This document shows positions 11,601-24,636 of a DNA stretch of 64,000 nucleotides, piece after piece. The translations under genes were made by a program, and so were the position numbers. The notes beneath the pieces are model-generated. The model had not been told where the DNA came from, did no database searches, and saw only the letters and a program-made list of their open reading frames with translations. Source of the stretch: Fagopyrum homotropicum (Eukaryota; Streptophyta; Magnoliopsida; Caryophyllales; Polygonaceae); assembly GCA_033239125.1 (NCBI GenBank), contig BSWB01000002.1, forward strand, positions 6,295,001 to 6,359,000, given 5' to 3'. Each line of letters starts with the position of its first letter. Position 1 is the first letter of the stretch.

Positions 11601-12490
11601 CATTATGCTACCAATCTATGCAAGCTCCCTTGACATTATTACATACACCAAAATTGAGTTTTTTAGGTAACAATGAGAACAAGGTAGATACAGTCAAGAC
11701 TTGACCTTCCCTAATGGCTAATTCTCAACTTCACAATTTAAAAACATAAAACCGGATATTTATCAAAGAAGTTCCAAACCCTAAAGACAGATGAGACCTT
11801 GCAGAAATTGATCAAACAAAACAAGAGAACCCATCACTCAGCCAAAGGCGAGCAGCAATTTTACCGGTCCTAGGAACAATGCAATGTTCAATACCATCGC
11901 ATACAAGAGCAATTACTATAACCTAAACTGTATTAAGTTAGCCTCAAAAGATTTCATAAAGTCAAATAATCTAGTCCATTGAGATATGCTCATAGATTGA
12001 AATCTACTTCTGTCAAAAAAATCCTGAATCATTTATCTTGACATGTATGCATTAGCAAAATGAAAATTCAAAATCTTGATACCACGGTGAATGCAAAACC
12101 AAGCAGAAATACTGCTCTAGAAGTATAAAATTAAAATCTTTCTTTGAGAATTTTTGATGAACTGGACTCTTGATGATCATGTGTAACTAAGACATCTTAA
12201 ACAATCAAGGACACATACAACAAAACCCTTCTTTCATGCTAGACGAACCCAAAACAAGAAACAGACCCTTGAAAACAGCCAAAAGCAAAACCCCACCCCC
12301 CAAATAATTATGAAAACAGTGCAACCTGACTCAAACGACTGGAAGAACCCCATGAGTTGATAAAAACCCCTCGTCATAACGGCCAACATGCATGGAGCTA
12401 AGAGAGGTGCAACTCACCTCAGCCTATCAAGCAGACTGAATGTGTTGTGTCTATAAATCCACCATATCCATGCCAAACTCAAGCAATAGT
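11601..12490. other. Downstream flank of RANBP1
   Basis: This non-coding stretch presumably holds the 3' UTR and poly-A site of the minus-strand RANBP1 gene. A 3' UTR end cannot be fixed from sequence. No other gene is supported. Confidence 0.4.
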
Positions 12491-14998
12491 TTACTCAGAT
12501 TTCTTATCAGTTTCTTCCTTAGTCTCGGAAGAAGATTCCTTTTCTTCCTTGGCAGGAGCAGGGGCATCATCACCAGCTTTTTCCTCCTCTGTTTTCTCTT
12601 CAACTTTTAGATTCCCTAGACGCTCGGCGGCTTCAGTTGTTTCTACTGCATCTCTCTCAGTCTGCTCAGTTTGGGATTCAGCAACCTCTTGGAATGTCTC
12701 TATAAAGCTTTTGCAATCTGTAATGAAACGCTTGAAATTATTTTACTGTTTATGTAAGCAACACAAGAACAAGAAAGAGAATTGCAGCAGCAAAGCAATC
12801 ACTTCTCTTTTTGTCAAACTATAATATAACTACAACCCCACAAGAGGTGAACAAGAAGAACAGTGCATCCACCTCTCCAAGTAGAAGCAAAACATTTTTC
12901 GTGATGAATGATGCAGGTGCGTCAGTGCTCATAAGTAAAATGATTCACAGAGTCATTTAGCTCATAACTATCTATGACATAACAAAGAATTAAACCAGAA
13001 CTATGAATAATTAGTTAATTTAAATACATCACAAGTGTAAATCTTCAACTATTCCAACAAAATATAAATTTTCATTCTCTTTTCTATTCATCTATACCAC
13101 TATCGACAATTATACAAAAAGCTGGCAAATTGCCAGCAAATAAAAACTAAAGGCAACATTTCACTTTCACTACAAATGCAACCAGTATGCCTACAAAGGT
13201 ATGGCTGTTACTCCATTCATCGTGTCCTCACCCACCTCAAAGCAACTGAGAAAACATAGGATTTACCCAATAGGGTACACCATCAGCAATTGCAGCAAGG
13301 AAACTCATGTTACTCATCAAACATTCAAAACTAATTTAATGTAAGCTTCTTAGCAGCCTAGAAAAACAAAGAGGTTTACAAACTTTTACTTCCTTTAATT
13401 TCAGTAGAAAAGAAGAAAGTAACTTATCAAGTTTCTAACAAGTAACAACATCAAGTCATCAATTCCAGAACCCCCCAAAACACATCGGTGTTTTGGCAGG
13501 TTTAAGGGAACCTAGGCTCTAAGGTTCGGCAAGCTAAATGCCTTCCTAGCAAGGGGCATTCCATTTGGAGACCACAATCTGAACTGAGGCCTCTGCTGTG
13601 TTTTAGTCACCTAGTCCAAAAAATCCTGTTTGCTATCACCTTCTTATGAATGACGAGGTTTGTATTATATGCCTTTTGGCCCTTTTACACAAATAATTAG
13701 TGTAAATCACTTCAATAGCATTATTATTTAAGAGCTAACTTTTCATATGTTTTCTTGATTTATGAGACCATAATTTATTTTTATACAATTACAAGGATAT
13801 TATGTATTGAAGTTTTAAAAAATTTCCCTAAGTTTCACTGAGGTGAGTGCTTTCAACCTGTTCATTGTGCCTGGACTACAATTGTCAGAGACTCAGCACA
13901 ACATACAGACTTTCGAATCAGAATAGGTGCTATACAGATAAGAGATAGATAGCATTTCTGGTAAGGACTAACCATATTATATTGAAACTTCCAAGTTCCG
14001 ATTACATTAAGAAACAAGAACACAGGAAAACCTTATAATAATTCCTCATACAGTTAGAACATCTCTGAGGTTGTTTCTGTATAAGCATCGCAAACACAAA
14101 GGAAAGCAATAACAGCACAAAAGCAACATAAATAAACGAAAAGCACTTTAAACTAAACCTACTGGATTCATTTGTTCAGTCATAATTTGCACAACTATAA
14201 ATGTCAAGAATTTTGCTTCTTATTCGAAATTGTAACAAAGAAACATGAACGCGGCAAAGCCTTGTGCATTAAAAAAGACTGAACAACCGCAATCAGTTAA
14301 ACTAATCAAGAGAATTAAATTCAATATAACAACACTCACTCTCGACAGAAGCAAATCTGATGCAGAAAAGCTCATCCTTCAACTCTCCATCAGAAAAATC
14401 AGATGCGTGCCACAAACATGACTTCTCATTCCCTGCGTGCTCCTGAACTGTCATGTTGGAAAGGACTGCAAGGGAAACATAAATTATATACCAAAATCAG
14501 AACCAGATAGAAATCACGATCTTATCATGTTGATGAAGTATAAAAGAGGAAGTAAAATTGGATAGGAAAGAAGCAACTGACTGAGATGATTAGCGCAGAT
14601 CTTTAGGGTTTTTGACTGACGCATGACAAGGCGAACCTTGCCAGTAATCTTATGTTTCAAAAGTTTGACTGATCCAGCGCCCCTCTCCTTCCACTGGTTA
14701 CCATCCCTATCGAATCGGTAAAGCTTCGATTTCCTGTAAACAAGCAGAAATCAGCAAGACGTATAGACGGAAGTGATAAAAAATATACCTACAATCGAGC
14801 AAACATTTAAAAAAAATGGAACATCGAAAAGGAAAATAGAGATGGGGAAATTTACAGATCGAGAATAGCGTCTTCATCCTCTTCTCCAGTGGAGACAGCG
14901 ACTTCTTCTAACTTGACAATAGGAGCAATCTGAGCGCCGGTGTCTTCGTCCTCGGCGGTGGCGTTCTCATCCTCTTCTCTGTGCTCCGGATCTGCCAT
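12491..14998 (-). CDS. RANBP1: Ran-binding protein 1
   Basis: Four exons: 14998-14856, 14733-14582, 14465-14340 and 12717-12491. They total 648 nt and encode 215 aa. All introns are GT-AG and every junction restores the known family reading (DLKSKLYRFD, ANHLILSNM, FASVENCKSF). The N-terminus is acidic, followed by the RanBD domain (about residues 45-165) with 'KLYRFDRDGNQWKERGAG' and 'NEKSCLWHASDFSDGELKDE'. The C-terminus is a long Glu/Lys/Ala tail. RanBP1 binds Ran-GTP in the cytosol and helps RanGAP trigger hydrolysis, releasing nuclear transport cargo. Plant family members are about 220 aa, so this is full length. The third intron is 1.6 kb with no clear transposon. The start was chosen because it opens the conserved 'MADPEH' N-terminus. 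Confidence 0.95.
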
Positions 14999-15120
14999 TG
15001 TTGATTGAAGACGAGGTAAAAGGTGGAAGTAGGGAAAGTGCTGGAAGAGAGGCAGGAACAAGAAATGGAAAGACGAAAACGAGACGACAAAGGGTTTATC
15101 GGCGTGGTGTCGAAAAACAT

Positions 15121-16156
15121 GGGATAATATATATGTATCAGCGTAAAAGTCGCAACCTAAAATATAAAATTATTTAAGAATAAAAACGTAAAATAAATAC
15201 TAAAATTGAAAAAAAAAAACGTATAATAAGTTATTAAATTTAAATATTGGGATTATTGGCGGTAAAACAATGTATTAAAATTGTACAAAAAATGGTTTTG
15301 AAAATATTGCTGACAACGATTTACTCGAAATATTATTTTCTCCCCTAATTTGCGTTTTTCCTTAACACATTACCCTCTCTCATAATTTGTGGTTTCCTTT
15401 AACAAATTACTCTCTTTTTCTCATAATACGCATTTCATCATCTCTAGATTGGAACTCCATCTTCTTCAATCCGAATTTGTACTTCTTACATATAGGAACA
15501 TCAATTTTGAGAAAATTTGTTACATTTATTGGATGAAAAGGCTCGAAGTTGCTATGTGTATCTGTTGCTTTGTGTATTTGTTGTTTTGATAACTTCATTT
15601 CCAAAATTGCTTTGTGTATATGTTGCTTCTGTAACTAAATTTACGAAATTGCTTTGTGTATTTGTTGCTTCTATAACTAAATTTGCGAAAATGGTTTATA
15701 TGTTGTTTTGTGTAATTGTTGTCTTGTGTAACTTTTGATTATGTAACTAAGCTACCGAAATAACTTGTGTAGTTACTATGGATTTTAAACGGAACTATTT
15801 TGTCTAATTGCTTTGTGTATATGTTGCTTTTGTAACTAAAATTTTCGAAATAACTTGTGTATTACTACTGGTTTTAAACGATATATGGTTTGTGTATTTT
15901 GCTTATTCAACGTTGAAGAAAAAACCGTCTGATCTGTTGTCATTGATGAAGACAAAGTAGTTATGAAAACGTAATCTACATATTAGAAGAGAGTAGATAA
16001 TATTGTTGTCATTGATAACGTCAAAGTAGTTATGAAAACGTAATCTACAAATTATGAGAGAGAAGAATAATATTGTCAGAATATATTTAGTTGAATATAT
16101 AATCTTTTTGTAAAAAATAACAATTTTCCTTCATTGTGCCTATCTTTATAGTAACA
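15121..16156. repeat. AT-rich intergenic DNA with degenerate tandem repeats
   Basis: At 15520-15900 a phrase like 'ttgctttgtgtatttgttgctt' followed by 'gtaactaaatttgcgaaa' recurs about six times with drift. At 15935-16074 a unit of about 70 bp ('tgttgtcattgatgaagac' to 'gagtagataatat') occurs twice in tandem. No gene is supported. The RANBP1 promoter should lie at the left edge; I see no convincing TATA box. Confidence 0.6.
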
Positions 16157-16835
16157 CTAGTTTATATCACGAACCTTGTGCGGGTATATTTAAATATTGA
16201 TGAATCTTCAAAGGTGGATCTTGGAAGATCTGTGTGCGAGTAGGGAAGTGAGATGAAAGGCGGAAGGGGAATACAGAAACCAAAATTGTTGAAGTAACAC
16301 TTATTGAAAATAAATTACGGACTATAAACAATAGAAAAATGAATGTGACGATTGATAACGTAGGTAATAACCTGAAAATTCAGACAAAGCAACTTTGAAA
16401 AATCCGATCTTCGAATTATCACAACCCTAAAAGAATGAAGAAATATGATTAATATTGGAAGACAAAAACTATCACTAAAAGGATGGGGTATCTACATATA
16501 TAGAGTAAGAGATAAAACGTGGAGGACAAGTAAAACGTACAAGAGAAGTTTAGGTTTTATGATGATCAGCCGACGTAAATTGTGGAATCCATATATATTA
16601 TTAGATTTTGATATTTTTTTTTATAAAACGTACAGGAGAAGTTTAGAAGTGATATAATTAACTTATTTTGGATTCATTTTTAAAAGATTAGTAAAAAAAG
16701 ATTTGGAATTAGATTTTGTTTTAGTAAAAAAATATTTATTGGTTTAATTTGTGATTTAGTAAAAGATTTAATCCAAGAAAAATTGGGGGACGCCACATCA
16801 ACATTAGTGTAGTGTACTTTAGTAGTATATATAGA
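16157..16835 (-). mobile_element. Non-autonomous Helitron
   Basis: Read on the minus strand it starts with TC ('tctatatatactactaaag') just after an A at 16836. It ends with CTAG just before a T, following a degenerate hairpin ('cccgcacaaggttcgtg') about 10 bases upstream. A 5' TC, a 3' CTAG with a hairpin, and insertion between A and T are the Helitron signature. At 679 bp it encodes nothing. Similar 5' ends occur at 39984 and 40669. Confidence 0.8.
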
Positions 16836-16890
16836 TTCCACACTTAACTCAATTCTCTAACCAGTAACCAACATAACATACAAGATCTCA

Positions 16891-17084
16891 CAACTAAAGG
16901 AAATAATTTTACTTGGAAAAGAAGAAAAGAAGGAGACAATAATACATACGAAAAATTGGACAGAATCATGGCCTCAATGGAAATTGTCCAAGAATACCCA
17001 TTAATGCATACAAGATACCATGCGTTTACAACGTCAGACCATTGTATGATTTACTGCTACTTCCAAAACACACAAACCACCATG
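16891..17084 (+). pseudogene. LINE endonuclease fragment (C-terminal part)
   Basis: A short open stretch reads 'NNFTWKRRKEG', 'YEKLDRIM' and 'AFTTSDHCMIY'. These match the C-terminal landmarks of the apurinic-like endonuclease of plant L1 LINEs (FTW, LDR and SDH). The N-terminal catalytic part is absent. The frame continues across the inserted MULE at 18118 with 'FRFETMWMQRPN'. Confidence 0.75.
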
Positions 17085-17093
17085 AAAAATAAA

Positions 17094-18108
17094 GGAAAAA
17101 TAACCCAAAATAATACCAACTATCAACATTGAACCGAAAATAATACGAACTTTGAAAATTACTAGGAGCGATACAAACTATCAATGTATTTACCAATACT
17201 AATACGCCATACTTTTCCGGCAAAAACTCTAACTCCGGCGATGATGTGGCAGCCGGAATGTTACATGTCATCAAATAAATGGATTAAATGTGTGATGTGG
17301 ATTTTATTTTTCAAAAAATTAATTTAATAGTATTTAAAATATTAAAAAATAAAAAATTTAATAATTTTAAATTTTTAAATAATATTTTTTTTAAAACATT
17401 TGTACAAATTTTTTTAAAAAAATATTTTTTGTAGAAAAACAATTTTAAAAACGTTTGAACATTTTAAAATTTTAAATAATAATTTTTTGTAAAAAACTTT
17501 TTAAAAAATCCGAAAAAAAATTTGAATATTTTTTTTAGAAAAAAAAATAATTTTACAAAAAATTTCGGAAAAAAAACTTTAGGAATTAGGTTAAAAAAAA
17601 TTCGAATATATGTTTTACAAATTATTTTTTTAGGATTAAAATTTTCATTTTATACAAAAATCCGAAAATAAATTTAATTAAAAAAATATTATATTTTTAT
17701 ATTTTTTTGGAAAAATAAATATTATTACATTTTATTACAAATCTATTTAAAAAAATTTCAAACTTTTTTAAAAAAAATATTTTTTAAAAAAAATTTGTAC
17801 AAAAGTTTTACAAAAAATATTATTTAAAAATTTAAAATTATTAAATTTTTTATTTTTTAATATTTTAAATATTATTAAATTAATTTTTTGAAAAATAAAA
17901 TCCACCTCACACATTTAATCCATTTATTTGATGACATGTAACATTTCGGCTGCCACGTCATCGCCGGAGCTAGAGTTTTTGCCGGAAAAGTATGGCGTAT
18001 TAGTATTGGTAAATACATTGATAGTTTGTATCGCTCTTAGTAATTTTCAAAGTTCGTATTATTTTCGGTTCAATGTTAATAGTTGGTATTATTTTGGGTT
18101 ATTTTTCC
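17094..18108. mobile_element. Non-autonomous Mutator-like element (1015 bp)
   Basis: Long terminal inverted repeats begin 'ggaaaaataacccaaaataa' on both ends and stay similar for about 250 bases. The element is flanked by a perfect 9-bp duplication 'aaaaataaa' (17085-17093 and 18109-18117). A 9-bp duplication with long inverted ends defines Mutator-like elements. The centre (17330-17890) is almost pure A/T. Each arm carries the same mirror-image open frame ('LPEKYGVLVLVNTLIVCI'), an effect of the inverted repeats rather than a gene. It interrupts the LINE at 16837-21528 and so is younger than it. Confidence 0.93.
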
Positions 18109-18117
18109 AAAAATAAA

Positions 18118-19966
18118 CCGTTTAGATTTGAAACAATGTGGATGCAAAGACCAAACTGCGAAAATATTATCAAACAAGTATGGAGGACCCAATTCCCTGG
18201 GACTCATATGTTCAACCTCGTAAAAAAGACAAGTCTACTAAAACAAAAACTGAAACAATGGAGTCGAGATAAATTTGATAATTCACAAACAATTACAGAA
18301 TATGGACGATGAACTAGAAGAGATACAAAAAAGAAATTTTGCTAATTTAGACCAAGTATTGAATGATAAAATTAATAGACTAAGTAGGAAAAGAGAGTGC
18401 CTTGTGGAGTACCAAAATAAGTTTTGGATACAAAGAGCTAAAACGAGAAACTTACAATTAGGAGATAAAAATACTAAATTCCATAATAGGAAAGCAACAG
18501 GCCGAAGGAATAAAAAAATTATAACAACAATAACAAAAAATGATGGTGTGATCTTGGCCAAGGAGAGTGATATCAATAAGGAATTTATTAATGACTATAA
18601 AGACCGCTTCACAGCATCAGTAATTGACACGAGTAAACTCCAAAATCAACTACAAGTAATTCAATCAGAAATTACTGAAAACAATAATATAAAACTGGTA
18701 CTTCCATTCACTACAAACGAAATCAAGGAAGCCCTATTTTCTATAGGTAGTGAAAAATCGTTGGGACCCGATGGGATGAATGCGGGTTTCTACCAAAAGT
18801 ATTGACACATAGTCGGCCCAAAAGTTACTCTGGCTGTCAAAAGCTTTTATAGAACTGGAAAAATTCTTAGACAACTAAACCATATATTTATCGCGCTTCT
18901 TCCTAAAAATGACAACCCAACTACAACATCAGTTTATAGACCGATAAGTCTATTATCAACTATATACAAAATTATAGCAAAATTTCTAGCAAAAAGATTA
19001 AGTGTGGTTCTCCCAAAGTTGATTCATCCGTTATAAAGCGATTTCGTTAAAAAAAAGAGCAATTCATGATAACGTGCTGATAGCACACGGAATTTTTCAT
19101 GGTTTTAAATCAAAAAAAAGGTAAGGGTATATGGCCATTAAATTAGATACGGAATAAGCGTAAAATAAAGTCGAATGGGAGTTCCTAAAAGCAGTACTAC
19201 AAAATTTTTGATTGGGGAAGAATTTAGAAACTGGATTCAAGAATGTATTTCCACGGGCACCTTTTTCATTTTGATCAATGACTATCCAGTTAATATCTTT
19301 TACCCACAACGTGGGCTCCGACAAGGTGATCCCCTATCTCCCTTTTTATTTAACCTATGTGTGGAGGTGCTATCGAGAAACATCCAGAAAATATCCGATG
19401 AAAATCCAAAATCGATTGGTTTTCCGATTACTAGAAATGGGACTAGAATCTCTTTCTTAACGTTTGCTGATGAAATTATAATCTTCACAAAAACAATTGT
19501 GCAAGCTAGTAATAAAATTCTATCTGTTTTACAGGATTATTGCGACATCTCATGTCAGATTATCAACTTTAACAAATCGGCTTTCCAAACTACTGCCAAT
19601 ATAGACCAAAGCACTAAAAGACGAATCCAGTCGCATATTGGAATAAATAGCACTACTAGTCTTGAACAATATCTAGGTTGTCCGATTATTAATGGTCGTG
19701 TGAATAAAGATATTTTTAATTCAGTAATTATTAAAACAAAACAAGAACTATCTAGATGGAAGGCTTCGTCCTTGTCTCAGGAAGGTCGAATAACCTTAAT
19801 TAAAGCAAACATAAATGCCAAACCAAGTTACTTAATGCAAACCTTCATGCTACCAGCTAACATTCATAATGAACTTGATAAAATTAACAAACTTTTCTTT
19901 TGGAATAAGGGACCCAACTTCCACCCTTTGATCAGCTGGGACAAAATATGCAAACCAAGATCTTAA
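18118..19966 (+). pseudogene. LINE reverse transcriptase, broken
   Basis: Frame pieces carry 'GSEKSLGPDGMNAGFYQKY', which is followed by a stop, then a segment with 'YRPISLLSTIYKIIAK', further stops near 19035, and an open frame from 19175 with 'GLRQGDPLSPFLFNLCVEV'. The catalytic motif FADD is changed to FADE at about 19465-19476, so even the longest piece would be inactive. The thumb 'YLGCPIINGRV' is still clear. Confidence 0.85.
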
Positions 19967-20036
19967 GGTGGCACCGGTATTAGAAAGTGTGAAGTAAATG
20001 AATAAAACATTACAAATGAAACTTTTGTGAAAAATT

Positions 20037-21468
20037 ATGGCAGAACCAGACAATATTTGGGTAAAAAATTTGAGTGAAAAATACCTTAAAGGAAATTGCC
20101 TGTGGAACTACCAGTGTGGGTCAAATTCTTCATGGCAATGGAAGAACCTAATAAAACTTATAAAAGAGTTAGATAAAGGAATAAGGTGGAGAGTAAGAGA
20201 TGGTGATACGGTTCGATTCTGGCAGGATAAATGGCTTCTTGATAAATCACTGAAGGAGATGGTGAATAATATAAATCCAGATTTTCCGTTTGAGTTTGTT
20301 TTCAATTATATCACTAACAATATGTGGGATCATCAAAGGCTGAACCAACTAAACACGATCTTGCCTCTTGACATTATCAATAGAATCAAAAATTATAATC
20401 TACCCATTAATGATATCAGGGAAAGACTATATTGGACTGGAAATGATGAAGAATGGTACTCCACTAAATGGAGCTATTTCAAAAACAGAAAATGGGTGTC
20501 ACCGCGGACAAAACCTGGATATGGAAAATGGATATCATGCCGAAAATTAAAAACTTCCTATGGAAATTAGCATTAGATGGCCTCCCAACAAAACAGAATC
20601 TTGATTGGCAAAAGATCCCCATAGTTATGAATTGTGAATTTTGCAACCATCATACAGAAAGTGCGAAACATCTCTTCTTTCAGTGTCCTTCGTTGGAAAT
20701 AGCAATTGAGGATGATAAAATTACAAACATGATAAAGAACCTCGACATTGATAACAACGGTATTACAAAAAGTATCCTTCACATCAAAGAAAAAGTGTCA
20801 ACTTCTGAGTTCATGCTTTTGGTAGTCATTTGGTGGAACATGTGGATGGCTAGAAATCAGTTCATTTTTAACAAGACTAAACTCCCACAAAAATTTAAAC
20901 CACAAGCAATGAATCAAATAAATGATTGGGTGGAAGCACATAAGAACCAAGACAATAATAACAAAGTGAACAAAAAAACAAGAAGAAGAAAGAAAATTTT
21001 AAGGTGGAAACTACTAGAAGATGGAAACAAAACACTTAATTTCGACGCATCTCAAAATGCTATAAATCAATTCTCCTTTGGATTTATCATTAGAGATCAT
21101 TGTGCGGTCCCTATTGCTATAGGAAACGGACGTGTTATGCTGAATCTATATTGGAAGCAGAGGCTATAGCGTTACGAATGGGCCTTCAAAAGGCAAAAGA
21201 GAGTGGTTTTCCATCTATCGAGATTGAAGGAGATAATTTGGTCCTAATCAACTTGATTAATCGTCTTTGGAAACCTCCATGGGAACTGGATATGTTGATT
21301 AACGATATTTCAAATACTATCTCACGCTTCCCATATTCCACTGTTCAGCATATTTACAGGAAAATCAATTCGGTCGCGGACAAGATTGCAAAGCACGAAC
21401 ATTTGGCCAATATGGACGTGAAGAAAATTCCCGAAGATGTTCAGACCTCATCCGGAAGGATGCTTTAG
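20037..21468 (+). pseudogene. LINE connection, zinc and RNase H regions, broken
   Basis: Overlapping frames show 'GIRWRVRDGDTVRFWQDKW' (20185-20241), a zf-RVT-like 'CEFCNHHTESAKHLFFQC' (20634-20687), and an RNase H fold beginning 'LNFDASQNAINQFSFGFIIR' and ending 'IYRKINSVADKIAKHEH'. At least two frameshifts separate them (near 20560 and 21110). Its layout matches the RNase H-bearing L1 type of plants. Confidence 0.82.
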
Positions 21469-21528
21469 GCCGATTAGTTTCTAGAAACTGATCCGTCTAA
21501 TCGCTTACCTATGTATCAAAAAAAAATA

Positions 21529-21784
21529 GTAGCATTCCATACACCCATTTTACCCATAAAACTTTCATTTATATTATTCTCTATTTTCCCACTCATATCT
21601 CCCTTTTATCTCGATTATTCTCTAACAATTTTGAAATTGAATTTTAATGTTAAATTTTGGTTAAATTTAGCTTTTGATGACTCAATGCATATCAATATCG
21701 ATCGATATAACTTTTTTAAATGATTGAGTTTTTTGAAAGCGTTGTCGAGCATTATTAATATCAATTACTCTAGATGAGTCGGGT
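21529..21784. other. Intergenic gap between two LINEs, nothing recognised
   Basis: This is AT-rich sequence without coding or repeat signals. Its right end contains the left target duplication of the next LINE. Confidence 0.5.
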
Positions 21785-21861
21785 CATGAATTAATATTTT
21801 TTTGGTACTCAATACGGAGGGCGACGGCCCTGCCGTAATGTTATTCAAAACATAAAAATAG

Positions 21862-24636
21862 CTAACAAGAGACTAGCCTGCGGGTTGCCAATCCGCGAGC
21901 ATCGTTTTTCAAACTAGGAATAATAGAAACAGGAGGGTTCTGAACATAAAAGTAACCTATGGGATATGAAGAAGCAAGTGATGCCATGTGATCAGCAACA
22001 ACGTTAGCCTCCCGATAGATGTGCCGGATTTGGACTAGCCAATTCCTACGAATGAAGCCTTGGCACCTCGATACCAGACTATGAAGGGGGTGATAATTCG
22101 GGACAGATCTTTGCACCAGCTTAACAATTAATTCTGAGTCGACTTCGACAATAATCCTGCGGAAGCCCTTTTCCCATGCCTGATAGAGACCCATAGTAAG
22201 CCCCCATAACTCCGCCATAGGAACCGAACAGGGCCCAATATTCATCATAAATCCGCACAGCCACTGACCGTGTGTATCCCGGAATACTCCACCGCATGAA
22301 GCAGTCCCGACGGATCTCCTGACCGAGCCGTCAGAATTGAGCTTGATCCAACCTTCAGGGGGAGCGTTCCAGTAGACAAAGGAGAGGATAGGCGTCCTCA
22401 GGGGTTTGCCAAGTCTGTAGTTTGCTCTAGCACGGATGATTTTCCTAGTGTACGAGATGATTGAATGCACCCGGTTGATAGGGGTGGGAGCTCCGCGAAA
22501 AATAATTTTATTCCGCCATTTCCAGCACCACCAAATCGAAACAGCAAAACACAACTGCCATGGTAATTCCCCCAGGATAACAGTCTTGCATGACAGATTT
22601 AAATCAAGCCAAGCATGAATATTAGTGGTGTAGAAGTCCCCCTGGAGTTCGTTCGGTAGAAGTATGGTCCAGATAGAAGCCGCAGGTGGGCAATCACGTA
22701 CGATGTGCAGTATTGATTTTGAAATACCCGTGCACGCGTGGCAGCTGCTATCAGTGGACAAATGTCGTCGAGTCCGTTCTTCGTTGGTAAGTAACCTGCC
22801 ATGACAAACAAGCCAGAGAAACATCTTGATGCGTTCCGGGACGGGCATGTGCCGAATAGCAATAAAAATATGGCCTAAGTGATCAGTGCGCGAATCATCC
22901 TTGACGGACGCTAAGTATGCAGACGCAGCAGTATAATCACCATCAGCAGAAAATTTCCAAGACAGGCTGTCTGGTTCATTGGAGAGATCTGAAATTGTGA
23001 CCATCGATATACTAACGAGAGCCTTGGCCGGCAAAGATAGCCCAATCCTCTCCCAGTCCCATCCGTTACCACTGATCCAATAAGATCTGACAGAGTCCGC
23101 AAGCAGGCATCCACTGGGTAGTGCAGAACCAACAGAACACAGTGGTTCGTCACTACACCATCGATCAGTCCAGAAATGAGTATTACGGCCGTTAGAGACA
23201 ATCCATCTCACGCCAGAGGAGATGACCTTATCCTTGGCCCAAATGAGCCCTTTCAGAATAAATGACCCGCGCTTACTGGGTTTACAATCCATTAATTTCC
23301 GAGGATCCCCTAGCCCATATTTACAGTTGAGTAAGGCGGCCCAAGGGGCACCCGGATTTTGAACAAACCGCCATGCGAGTTTACCCAGTCCCAGAGAGTT
23401 GGCAGCCTTGCAAGTCCGTATGCCGAGTCCACCCTTATCAGTAGGTCGACAAATAGTCTTCCACGCGACAAGATGGATACGCTTTGATGAATCACTATCC
23501 CCCCATAGAAAGGAGCAGCATAGCCGGTCAAGGTCCTTACAAATAGATGCCGGTAGCCTGACAACTCTTGAGATGTAGGAAGGGAACGCAGACAACACAT
23601 ATTTAATTAAGGTAACTCTACCTGCCATACTCAGAAGACGCCCCTTCCATGCCGCCAATTTGGCCTTCGTTTTGTCAACAAGGAAACTGAAATCTGCTTT
23701 CCTCAAACGTGATTGTAGAATAGGAAAGCCAAGATACTTACCAAAATCAGAGACAATTGTGAATCCGGAAATATCTTGAATAGCCTTTCTCAGTATATTG
23801 TCCACGTTAGGTGAGACGGATATATGAGACTTGGATATACTCACTTTGAGGCCGGATACACTGCAAAACTCCGTAAGACACTTACTGATAACGGTGATAT
23901 TATCCAGAGAAGCCTCGGCAAACAATACAATGTCGTCAGCAAAGAAAACATGAGAGAAGTTCATCCCCCTGCGAGAGGCCTTAACCGGTTGCCAAAGCCG
24001 AGTATCAACCAGATTTTGAATTGCATGGCTCAATCTTTCGAGGCAAAGGACGAATAAGTATGGTGAGATCGGATCACCTTGACGAACTCCCCGAGAAGGA
24101 GTGAAACAATCCGTCATCTCCCCATCCCAAAGAACCGACATCGATTGCGACCTAATACAATTTGAGATCCACTCGATCCAAATATTCGGCAGCCCGATCA
24201 GTTTACAAGTTTCCTCCACAAAGTCCCATGACAACCTATCATAAGCTTTCTCAAGGTCGATTTTAATGGCCATCCACTTCTTACCCGACTTCTTACGAAC
24301 AAGTGTGTGTAGTAACTCTTGCACGATAATAACATTGTCTTCGATCATGCGTCCCGGAATAAAACTACTTTGGAAAGGGCTAACCAAAGTATTCATAAGT
24401 GGTTGGAGACGAGACACAAGGAGCTTTGAAATTAGTTTATACCTAACATTGCACAAGCCAATAGGTCGGAATCCAGAAATATGCTCAGGGCTGCTTCTCT
24501 TCGGAATTAGAGCTATTAGTGTATCATTGGAACCACTCTGTAGTCGGCCCGACTCGAAGAAATCTTTTACATATTGGAGTACAGAAGAACCAACTGTTTC
24601 CCAAGATTTTTGGAAAAAAAATTGCGCTGAAACCAT
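21862..24636 (-). pseudogene. LINE ORF2, downstream part: reverse transcriptase and RNase H
   Basis: 924 aa continue the endonuclease frame after a one-base shift. In order they show 'FRPIGLCNVRYKLISK', 'IKIDLEKAYDRLSWDF' (catalytic Asp), 'GVRQGDPISPYLFVLCLE', 'FADDIVLFAE' (catalytic Asp pair), thumb 'YLGFPILQSRL', zinc 'CHACTGISKSILHIVRDC', and RNase H from 'KLNSDGSVRRSVGTASCGG' through 'AELWGLTMGLYQAW' to 'YREANVVADHMASLA'. All polymerase catalytic residues and the visible RNase H acidic residues are present. The protein copies LINE RNA into DNA at a nicked target. The first Met here is not a true start. Confidence 0.92.

Larger units (their letters stand above)
16837..21528 (+). mobile_element. 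Decayed L1-type LINE, 5'-truncated, split by a MULE
   Basis: Coding remnants run in order along the plus strand: the endonuclease C-terminus (about 16891-17070), the linker and N-terminal reverse transcriptase (18118-19170), palm and thumb (19175-19966), the connection and zinc region (20037-21000) and RNase H (21000-21468). An A run (21519-21527) ends the element. A 1015-bp element (17094-18108) is inserted between the endonuclease and the linker. Several stops and frameshifts make it dead. The left edge abuts the Helitron and no target duplication could be identified. Confidence 0.85.

Noticed and set aside
12447..12824. 125-codon Ser-rich frame on the plus strand
   Set aside because: It is the antisense of the acidic C-terminal exon of RANBP1.
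17026..18116. Two near-identical open frames facing each other
   Set aside because: They come from the inverted arms of one Mutator-like element and resemble no protein family.
24614..24621. Programmed ribosomal frameshift in the LINE
   Set aside because: A homopolymer of eight is a common site of mutation and sequencing error. I see no downstream structure, and plant L1 ORF2 is normally one frame. Kept only as a question in the findings.
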